A stretch of DNA of 64,000 nt from the NCBI GenBank assembly GCA_022702705.1, contig CM040434.1, positions 62,149,334 through 62,213,333 on the forward strand. The letters run 5' to 3'. The position numbers were made by a program, and so were the translations under genes. Below, piece after piece: positions 33,725 through 43,127 of this stretch (within the stretch, counting starts at the first letter, position 1; every line of letters starts with the position of its first letter). The notes under the pieces were generated by a model that made no database searches, was not told the origin of the DNA, and worked only from the letters and a program-made list of their open reading frames with translations. Origin of the DNA: Papilionanthe hookeriana x Papilionanthe teres (taxonomy: Eukaryota > Streptophyta > Magnoliopsida > Asparagales > Orchidaceae).

Positions 33725-35035
33725 TTTGTCTGTTTCTCTTTCTGTCTTTCTTTTTATGTGTAGTGTATTTGTGATGTAGTAGTTATTTATTTTCTATGTG
33801 ATGTGTGAGCCTGTTGATGTACTGTAGTGTTGTAATGAAAAGTTAAAATTGTTAAATGAAATGTGTAGTGTTGTGATAGTTTGTTTAGTAGTTGTGGTGT
33901 TTTGTTGGATGTTTAGATGTTTAAAGTTGACATCTCTTTACCCTGCAAATGTTTAAAAATTTTATATCACTGTTACTATCTGTTTCATGCCTGTTAGCTG
34001 TAAATTTTGACTAATGTCAGATAGCTTTTGAAGATTTCCAGGTCCCGATACAAAAAGGTTAGTTTCTTTTACTCTCTATTATTTCAAATTTATTGAAAAA
34101 TTTAAGTTTGGGGGAGGGTAGAAAAATATTAACTCTTATTTGTTCTCAATTATTATATTTTCAAAAATTATTAGCATAACTTCTGGTAATTGAACCTCAT
34201 TTTAGATTACTAAAACTTATTATTTCAGTTGAATATTATGGAAGGATTAGATGAAAGTTTTTAGTAATAAAGGTTAATTTTATAGGGGTAAGATATTTGG
34301 TATGAAAGGATTTGATTATAGTTAACTATATAAAGTAAAGAAAACTATATTTTTGAAATGTTAAGAGACTTAAAGTATTATGTGTTAAGAAGAGATTGTG
34401 ACTTTATGATGAATAATAAAGCTCATACCTAATTCTAAAGTAAGCAGGTGTTTCAAGATTGAACTTTAGAAAGAGGAGAGTGAACTTCAAAATCATTAAA
34501 GGCTATCTAGATATAGTAATCCTCATAATAAAAAAAAGAAAAAGGGAAGAAAAGAAAAGAAGGATTGAAAAACAATCCTAAAAGAAAAAAAGAAAAAGAA
34601 AAGAAAAAGAAAGAAAAATATTCATGAGGAGAAGCTTAAGGAGTCGCCTAATCAAAAATTGGCTTCACTTGAGTCACCCTAAAGGAAGAACTTGATTTCA
34701 TTTCCAAGTTTATATTTAAAGTATTGGCCTACATTCTGATGAAGTTTGCATGAACTCCTTTTTCATATAGTCTTTCAAGGCACTTTTAATGTGACAAATT
34801 ATAGTTTATATTGAAATAAATAGAAGACTAGAACCCTTAGACTTGATTGCTGAATATTCTTATACCTGTAGTGTTGACCTGAGTTACTGAATTTCTTTCT
34901 AAAAGCCTTACCAATATATTCCTTTGAATGAAAAATTTTAGTGTCCTACAGGTGAAAAGTGCATTGCCTTGAGTTATATATTTATGTAGTAAAAGGATTA
35001 CTTGAGGACAAGTAATAGTTAAGTTTGGGGGATTT
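33725..35035 (+). other. 3' UTR and polypurine tract of nested element
   Basis: AT-rich, non-coding. The purine-loop stem is at 34,501-34,650 (TCCTCAT 34,520-34,526 with ATGAGGA 34,624-34,630), and inside the loop AGGATTG/CAATCCT forms a 7-bp hairpin (34,561-34,579). The polypurine tract AGTTTGGGGGATTTT ends at 35,035. Confidence 0.7.
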
Positions 35036-36700
35036 TGATGCACCATAAATATATATTATTTTTGCTATATAATTTTACTCATTTTTTTATATTGCACTTT
35101 AAAGAAAGTATTTTTTCATGATTTGTTGAAGGTATGATGATTTTAGGTGATTGGAGCAAAAAGAAGCCAAAAGGAACGAATTCGGAGCGAAAAGGAGCAA
35201 AATAGGAGAAAATAGCTTCTAGCGCCATAATAGGCGCTGTCGTCGCCAACTTCTAGAGACTCCATAATTAAATGGATGATAGAACACCGCCGGTGCCCTA
35301 TAGGGCGCCGCTGGTGCCCTATGTTGGTGCAATTCAAAAATGAAGAGTTTTGGCAACTTTTTGAAGGGATACTTAAGGAAACTCTTGGGAATTCGTTTCT
35401 AACATATATATAAATGTTTTTGGATGAAATTTGAGAGGGGGAAGAAGAGTGTAGTAGTAGAGAGAGTATAAGTTTAGAGTTAGGGTTTGGAAGAGTCAGT
35501 ATAGAAGTGAAGATTTGAGAGGGATTCTTCTCTAAGGAGTGAAGGAGAAGGAGTAAAGTGAGAGATACTTCTTCCATTCCATTCTAAAGAGGGAATTGAG
35601 TATTGTAAAGAAGAGAGAAAAGGATTCAAAGGAACTTTAAGGGATTTTCTTGGGGAAGAGAAAGAGATAAGTTGTATTTGCTATTGTGGTTTGTACGACT
35701 TTTCTTTTATATATAAAATTCATGTTTTATTGTGTCTTCTGTAATAATTCTGAGTAGTCTCATTTGTCTTTCTTCTTGCATAGAGACGTAATGATGTGAT
35801 GATGTGAATTTAAAGTGCTTTTAAAGTATTGAATAAATTGTGATGGTTTTTAATTTCAAAATTAATTTACTTTTCAATCGCCAATTGAATTGTTAAATTC
35901 TTTTGTTGTACATTAATTCTGAAAGGATTGAGTGTCCTACAACAATAATGAAGAATCAATTCAATGTCCGTGAATGAATTGCGTAGTTCATGGGAATTGA
36001 GTGCAAATAAATAGGGAAATGTGTTTTGATGGGCTTCAAATTAGAGGTTTCAGGGTGACAGACTGAGATCCCCAATTTGGTCCTAAGATTGGTAACTAAA
36101 GTTGAAGGTTAGCCTTCAGGTGAAGGGTGAGTGGGAGCTCTGTAGTAACAGCCGATATCTTCTCAGCCTAGCCTTAGATTTAGTGATTGAACTTAGGATA
36201 TGTCAATGTTCTTTACATGCTTGGAAGAGGGGGAACTCTTTTAAGGGTAAAGAAACATTTATGCTCCTATTTGGCACAAAATAATAAATAATCATTCTAT
36301 ATCATTCACACATCATATACTCATTGCAAGAGGAAAGACACTTTACATATATATGAAAACCTTTCAAATACAAAGCTTAGTGTGTGTGTGTGTGTGTGTT
36401 AGTTAATTCTGTTTAAAGATATTAGAAGTAATTGTGGTTTGCTTAACTGTTATTGTTTTCTGCATCTTTTTAGTAGGAGTAAACTTAAACTTTAATTGCG
36501 ATTTGAGTATTGAATTTCAGTATTACGCTATCTATTGTAAGGAACATGTCTTCTCTGTGGATTGATAACCAGGACTCCATTAGAGCACTGTATTACTTGA
36601 TACGATACGTATACTTGCGTTGATGTTTGGACTTTACAAAATCATTATAAATATATAAATTTGGGTTCATAAGTTCTTGCATAATAAAAATTTCGCATCA
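35036..36700 (+). mobile_element. 3' LTR of nested Athila-like element
   Basis: Starts TGATGCACCA, ends TTTCGCATCA. It matches the 5' LTR along its length with scattered substitutions and small indels, so the insertion is not very recent. A (GT)n run is at 36,381-36,399. The 5-bp duplication GAGGG follows. Confidence 0.92.
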
Positions 36701-37918
36701 GAGGGTAATTAAACATAGGTTAAGACTTATTACTAAGGTTTCTCATAATATATTTGGATTTATGTCGGGCAGGTCTACTATGGAAGCTATACATTTATTG
36801 AGAGGTTTGATGGAGAACTACAGAGATAATAAGGAGGATCTACATTTTATTAAAATTAATTTAAAAAAATCTTATGATAAGGTTCCTAGAGATGTTCTTT
36901 GGAGAGTCCTTGAGAAGAAAGGAGTTGATACAACTTATATTCAAGTCATTATAGATATGTATACTAGAGGTGTTACATGTGTTCGAATTGAAGGAGGATT
37001 GACCAAATATTTTAATATTTCTGTTGGTTTACATCAGGGATCGGCTTTAATCCCATATCTTTTTTCTTTATTTATGAATGGTCTTACTGGGCATTTACAA
37101 GTGGATGTACCATGGTATATGCTTTTTGTTAATGATATCCTCCTCGTGGATAAGACAAGAGAAAAAACCCAGGAAAAACTTGAATTATGGAGGTATACAT
37201 TGGAGTCTAAAGTTCTTCGTTTGAGTAGAACTAAAACTGAATACATGGAATGTAATTTTAATAATAGTAGCTCTAGTGACAGAAGTATAACTTTGGGTGA
37301 TCAAATTATTAAAAGGTGTGAATGATTTAGATATCTCGGGTCCATTGTTCAAAGCAATGGTGACATAGATGGGGATGTTAATAGTAGATTTCAGGTTGGT
37401 TAGTTGAAGTGGAGGAATGCGCCCGGCCTATTGTGTAATAGAAAGTACCGCTTAGACTGAAAGGAAAGTTTTATAAGTGGTGGTGAGACCTACAATGCTC
37501 TATGGTGTTGAATGTTGGCCTTTAAAAGAGAAGCATAATGCTAAGTTAAGTGTTGCCGAGATGAAAATGATGAGGTGGATGAGTTACACTTAGAGACAAA
37601 ATGTAAAATGAATATATCCGTAATAGAGTTGGTATTGCACTAGTGATGGATAAAATTAGCGAGAGTCACCTTAGATGGTTTGGTGACATTAAGCATCGAC
37701 CACCTAATGATCTGATTAGGAAAGTAGATGTTTTAGATACAACTTATGTTAAGAAAGGCAGAGGTAGACCTAGGAAAACTTGGGCTTATTGCATAAAAAT
37801 GATCTTAATTTATTAGAATTAAACAAAAATTTGACACTAAATAGGACTCAATAGAGAAAAAGGATTCATGTAGCCGACCCCACTTAGTGGGATTAATGTT
37901 TTGTTATTGTTGTTGTTG
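36701..37918 (+). pseudogene. RTE-type LINE, right part (reverse transcriptase core and 3' tail)
   Basis: Continues the reverse transcriptase cut at 23,072: a VIKHRLR block, FMSGRSTMEAIHLLRGL, KINLKKSYDKVPRDVLW, GVTCVRIEGG, HQGSALIPYLFSLFMNGL, then PWYMLFVNDILL where the family has F-x-D-D, so the first catalytic Asp is Asn. One long frame runs 36,762-37,325; stops follow. The 3' end is CCGACCCCACTTAGTGGG followed by a GTTGTTGTTG tail, the ending typical of plant RTE LINEs (recalled). Confidence 0.88.
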
Positions 37919-38038
37919 TATTATATTTATGAATAAAAATTGTAACAATTATAAATTTAAGTTCATTACCACGAATCATAATTTTTATGTAGTAAAAGAG
38001 TCACTTGAGGACAAGTAACAGTTAAGTTTTGGGGATTT
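37919..38038 (+). mobile_element. Internally deleted Athila-like element, right part
   Basis: Begins with the right copy of the LINE target duplication (37,919-37,935). The rest, with CACTTGAGGACAAGTAACAG and the polypurine tract TTTTGGGGATTTT, matches 34,990-35,035. Confidence 0.75.
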
Positions 38039-39571
38039 TGATGCATCAAAATATGTTGGATTTTTCACCTATATTTTATACACAATTTTGGTGATATTGC
38101 ACTTTAAATAAGGGTATTTTCATGTTTTGTTGCATGTATGTTAATTTTTGGCATTTGGAGCGAAAGGTAGCAAAATAGATGAAATTTGGAGTCAAATGAG
38201 GTAATTTTTGGAAAGTATGCTCTGGGCACAGACAGCGCCCTCATCCAACAGCGCCATTTGACAGGGCTAGAACGCCAATGGTGCCCAAGTCTGGTGCCAA
38301 TTACACCCAAGACGTTACGCGTGAATTTTTCGTAAGTTCTACATATTCAGATTTCTTTTGGAGAGTTACTTGAGGCGTCTCTTGGTAAATTCATCCCTAT
38401 ATTAAAGTGTTTTAAATGCCAGAAAAGAGAGTTTTTGTGAGGGAGAGATCAGTATAAGTGTAAAAGAGGGTTTTTTCTAGAGTTGTAGGAGAGGAAGGAA
38501 AGTGAGAGATTTCTTCTTCCTTACTTTTCTAAAAGAGAATTGTGTGTTATTATAATGAGAGAAAGAGATTCAAAGGAACTTCAAGGGATTTGCTTGAGGA
38601 AGAGTTTCAGATAAGTTGTGTTTTTTTATGAACTTTCTTTTATATATAAAATCTGTGTTTTGTCATATCTTGCTCATCAATTCTAAGTAGATTTCTTTAT
38701 CTTTTTTCTTATAATGAGATTTGGTGAAATGAAAAGATAGATTAGATATCTAATTTAAATGTCAAATACTTGTGATGATTTTACACTTCTTACTTCATCT
38801 ACTTTTCTATCGCCAATTGACATGTTAAAATTTATTGTGAAACATATAATTCGAGAGAAGTATACGTTCTAGAACAAAGTGAGTCTCACATTCAATTTCA
38901 TGGATGAGAATGTTGTTCACGGGGTTAAGTGCAAATAAATAAGAAAATATAGTTTATTGGGCGTAGAATTGGAGATTTTTAAGGGTGACAGACTTAAAAG
39001 CCCAATTCGGCCCTAGTGTTTGGAAACTATAGCAAGAGTTAACCCTCAGGCGAAGGGAAAGTGGGTGTTATGGAGTGAAAGCCAGTATCCTCCCAGTCAA
39101 CCACGGATTTTGGGACTAAACCTAAGATAAACCAATGTTTTTTATGCACTCGGAAGAGGGTAAAGAATATGAATGCTCATATTTGACACAATACAACTTC
39201 TAAAAGTCTAGATCTTTCATTAACCATAACTTCATTGCAAGGGGAAGGATATTTTCTCAAATTTGAACCTTTCATACAAAATAGTAAAACTTTATTTAGA
39301 ATTAGTAATTTTACTTTGAATTTTAGAGATTAGTTTGGTAACTTAGTTCTATTAGCATAATTAAACATTGTCAACTTGTGCTTTTTCACTTTTAAGTTTG
39401 ATATAGTTTAAACATTGTGTTTCAGTGCTACTATCATAAATTTACAACTTCCTTGTGGGATCAATAACCAATACTCCGTTAGAGCCGTGTATTACTTGAG
39501 TGATACGTATACTTGCATTTGTATTCTAATGTCTATAAAAAAATATATTGAAATACAAAAATATCGCATCA
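38039..39571 (+). mobile_element. 3' LTR of the outer Athila-like element
   Basis: Starts TGATGCATCA after a polypurine tract and ends ATCGCATCA. It shares the GATATTGCACTTTAAA block, a GC-rich word cluster near 38,228-38,300 and the late ACTTGAGTGATACGTATACTTGCAT block with the other LTRs, but is a distinct subfamily. No matching target duplication is found at 19,868-19,872. Confidence 0.8.
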
Positions 39572-40370
39572 TACCTCCATGTAATTTCATAACAATATTT
39601 AATTTTATTTTTATCTTCAAGTCTTCATCTTAAAATCCAAAATTAATAATTGATGTTGTGTTCTTAGATTTTCACTTGAAATAACCTTACAATCTTTACA
39701 TTCTCGACAATATTTTTTTTCTCATAAGAAAATATTTAATTTATCTTTTGTTATATATATTATTATAATTAATAATATGCTTATCTCTTTTCTTAAACAG
39801 AGTATTAGTTTAAAAAAAATATAAGTTAAAGCAAAATTGAATATGATTCTACCTTTTTCATTAATCACTCTAGAACTGTATTCACAATGATTTGTTATGA
39901 AATATTATATCACTTTACCAACAAGTCCATTTAAACTTACTCTAATATATTTTTTTTCAAGTGGTATCATTTGTATTAATTCTTTTAGGTCGTTCCACAA
40001 TTTTTCTTTTAAATATATATTTAAACTTACTTAAGGAGCATACACACTTATGACATTGAAAATCTTAATAAAAATGACAATCTTTAGAGTTATAATTATA
40101 TCTCTAATTTTATTAATTTTTACAGCATCATCATTCAAACTCTTCTCTATTATTACACATGCACCATTTTTAGTACGAATCCTAACTGAATACCAATGTT
40201 TAAGACTTAAGCTATTAATCTTTTTAGCCTTTTCTCCAACACATTTAGTTTCTTGAATGCATAAGATATTTATCTTTTTACAAAACATAAACTAATTCTA
40301 TTAATTTACCTATGAGAGTGCCTATATTCCAAGATCCTATCATAATATAAGTTTCATAGATGAACTTATT
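39572..40370 (-). pseudogene. RTE-type LINE fragment, endonuclease end
   Basis: The minus strand at 40,288-40,031 reads ILCIQETKCVGEKAKKI and, later, FNVISVYAP, two marks of the apurinic-endonuclease-like domain of plant RTE LINEs. The rest to 39,590 aligns with the other minus-strand LINE (45,170-45,830) as non-readable sequence. It abuts the LTR end at 39,571. Confidence 0.75.
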
Positions 40371-41149
40371 TGCCTGCAATTGTCTATATGGAGAACCCTT
40401 GCTTATTTAACACTACACCAGTGCACCAATTTAGCCTTGCTCACTTTTCCTTGTATTGAGGGCATACAACATTTCGCTTTCAGGGAACGCCTAACATTTA
40501 CACAATGATTTAAAGAATTCATGTCATGATTTTTCAACAAAAATTTTATGCTAGTTGTTGACTACTTAATGCAACCAATGACTTTCAGCTTGGGACCCAA
40601 CAATGACAGTTTTATATAATATAACTCGACCAAATAAAGAATAAAGTTTTTGCACCTTGGGTTGAAGACCACGAGATCTCATCCTAAGTTAAACTATGGC
40701 AACTACTCCATGTAAGAGAGCTATTGCCTTCACTCGAAGAATAATCCGAATTTAATGAAACTACTCAAATTTTTTTTAACCAAGTCATATTAAAAAAGAA
40801 GTAGCCAGTCTAGTCACACAAAAAGAGATGTCTTTCAATGGTAACACTCGGGAAACTTTTTTTATAAGAACAAGTCAACTTTAATACTGATGAGTTGGCG
40901 TTCTATGAGACAACTACTTGAAGGCAAAGCCAAAATGCTGATAGGACAGAATCCTAAAAGGAGAGCTAAGAGCCCACAATTGAATGAATAATCGTTGTGT
41001 GTTTAGAGAAAAGCATCCACTTCTTATACCGACGAATGATTTTAGTTTCATATTTATTATTCTCTTACTCTTTTCACATATCTTTCAAAGAGACAAGAGA
41101 ATCGGAGAACTAATATGTATGATTGAAATTCTCCTTTGAAATTTAAGGT
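40371..41149. other. Gene-free stretch
   Basis: No coding region, repeat or RNA gene recognised. Confidence 0.4.
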
Positions 41150-41480
41150 GTTCAGATTGTCCACTCCACCCGACCCTCTCCAGTCGATCTCGACCAGCTC
41201 AACTTAGCCCGACAGGCTTCAGTCGGCCCAACCCTCTCCAATCAGCCAACTCCATCAACCCGTTTAGCTTAAATTGATTTAGCATGCTCCAATTGGCCTG
41301 CCCTCGCAAATTGGCCAACTATAGTTGGCCAGACTAGACAAGCTCTAATCGGCTCGACCAGACCAGCTCTAGTCTACCTAACCAACTCGAGTGGCTCAAC
41401 CAGCTTTTGTCATTCATCTCCAGCTGACCGTATAGGGCTAGGATATAATCGTCATTTTATAATGACCATTCTCCAATTTA
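41150..41480. repeat. Degenerate C-rich minisatellite-like block
   Basis: Words such as CGACCAGCTC, TCGGCCCAACC and AATTGGCC recur about every 20 bp with variation. The block is sharply more GC-rich than its surroundings. Not coding. Confidence 0.5.
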
Positions 41481-41630
41481 TAGAGAAGGTTTACCAAGTA
41501 ATACTAAGGGGGAGCAACCTAATATGAAAATATTGGATTCTAAGAAATCTCTTTTCCTTTCTCGCTTTTTCTTTCCTTATTTACATTATATTCGTTGGGT
41601 GTGATTCAGAAATAATTTTGAATTCAACAC

Positions 41631-41635
<5 letters not shown>

Positions 41636-41713
<78 letters not shown>
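41636..41713. repeat. (AT)n microsatellite
   Basis: About 39 AT dinucleotides without interruption. Confidence 0.97.
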
Positions 41714-41715
<2 letters not shown>

Positions 41716-41718
41716 AGA

Positions 41719-41733
41719 GGGAGGGAGGGAGGG
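41719..41733 (+). other. G-quadruplex motif
   Basis: Four GGG runs separated by single A, directly after the (AT)n tract. Confidence 0.7.
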
Positions 41734-42299
41734 AATAGCGACACGCCTATCTAAACATGCATCACATGAAGAGAGAAGGGCTGAGTCCCTTATCTTGCAA
41801 GAGAAATGTCAAAGCATTTAATTCGTTTCTCAAAAATTATAGATAATCTTTAAAATAAATTATTTTGCTCACGGAATCGAATATTTGACTACTTAATTTA
41901 TTGGGGGTCAGCTAAATATGAACGGTAGAACCGACTCATAGGTGGCAGTTTTGATTGTTTGTAAAACAATTATAAAACTATTCAGAGTAAAATTAAATTT
42001 TTAAAATTATTCTGTATTATTATTTTTTAAGAAATAATGTTTTTATAACTATTTCATTCAAATAAATTTGGTCATAAGAATTCTTTCACTAAAGAATTTT
42101 TTTGGAAGAATATAAAAAATCAATGTTTAATCAGCTGTGACAATGATTTGAATAAAAAACAGCGAGAATTAGCAAAAATAATAACTTCTTTATATAAATG
42201 TGTATATAAAAATAGGTGAGTATACTTTCTCTCAGCAAATATTCAAACAAAAATAATACTACATTTTCAACAAAAGATGGACAAGAAAAGCTTAATGTT

Positions 42300-43127
42300 T
42301 CACGTTTCCATATATTCATTCACCTGATCCGGCACTTGAAGTTCTAAATTGGACATATCTAGCTCCAGTTCTCTCATGGCATTAAGAATTTTCCTGGCCA
42401 AATTATCATCCCTTATTGACCAGCTACAGCAGAAGAAAGTTTCAGTTTTACAGTCCCTCTCCTCCTGCGCAATTCTGTAAGGACAAAGTTTGTTCAAACA
42501 AATCCGTGATTGAAATGATTTCAACTGGAGATGTTCCATGTCTTTCAGCAAAAAGCTGCAATGAATTTTGGATTTAAGTTCCCTCAATAGTAACTCCAAT
42601 AACGAGGGAGGTTTGATTATGCTATTAGAGCAGTCTACTGGTTTCAGGCTGTTCTTTACTTTGACCGGGCAGCAGAAAGCCAGCTGAACCATGTGCTCCT
42701 TTGCATCTAGTGTGTGAAGAAGGTCGTTTTTGTAAACAATCTTTGCAGTCTTGTTCTTCTCCATCATAAGAATGCCCTCGGCCGTTCGTTCGTCACTGAA
42801 AATTTCTGAGATATCTTCATGATTGTTGGTGGAATCTGGAAGATAAGGTGATTCGTCGTTTGAACGGTTACGGTTTGTAATACAGTAATTTCTCAAGAAT
42901 GACTTTGTAATATCTACTTTTATAGTTTGTGTAGCGGAAATAGAGAGAGTCTCATTGTTTGCTGGATAAAAACAAGGAATTTTAAGTTCAGACTCTATTC
43001 TTCCCTTCAATATTGCCATTTTAGGCTTCTCTCCATGTACAAGTATGACATGTTTTGGAGATAAAAAACTAATTAGATCCATGATGCCCTTTGCATCAGT
43101 ATGTGGGCTGAAAGACATTTGATGGAT
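42300..43127 (-). CDS. CPSF73-II: CPSF73-II last exon (RMMBL/beta-CASP end and C-terminal domain)
   Basis: The acceptor is CTTTTCAG at 43,135-43,128; the exon reads IHQMSFSPHTDAKGIMDL and ends VNEYMET with TGA at 42,302-42,300. It encodes 275 residues. SFSPHTD holds the beta-CASP motif B histidine and HVILVHGEK the motif C histidine. The following ~200 residues (MVQLAFCCPVKVK..., ERDCKTETFFCCSWSIRDD...) are the family's C-terminal domain. No in-frame stop. An extra copy of the first 25 exon bases with its acceptor lies 132 bp upstream in the intron. Confidence 0.92.
   Translation of the reverse strand: MHQMSFSPHTDAKGIMDLISFLSPKHVILVHGEKPKMAILKGRIESELKIPCFYPANNETLSISATQTIKVDITKSFLRNYCITNRNRSNDESPYLPDSTNNHEDISEIFSDERTAEGILMMEKNKTAKIVYKNDLLHTLDAKEHMVQLAFCCPVKVKNSLKPVDCSNSIIKPPSLLELLLRELKSKIHCSFLLKDMEHLQLKSFQSRICLNKLCPYRIAQEERDCKTETFFCCSWSIRDDNLARKILNAMRELELDMSNLELQVPDQVNEYMET

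Noticed and set aside
41719..41733. G-quadruplex as a regulatory element of CPSF73-II
   Set aside because: It lies past the stop codon on the opposite strand beside a microsatellite; nothing links it to the gene.
42131..42319. Small frame overlapping the CPSF73-II stop
   Set aside because: No family features; shadow of the downstream region and last exon.
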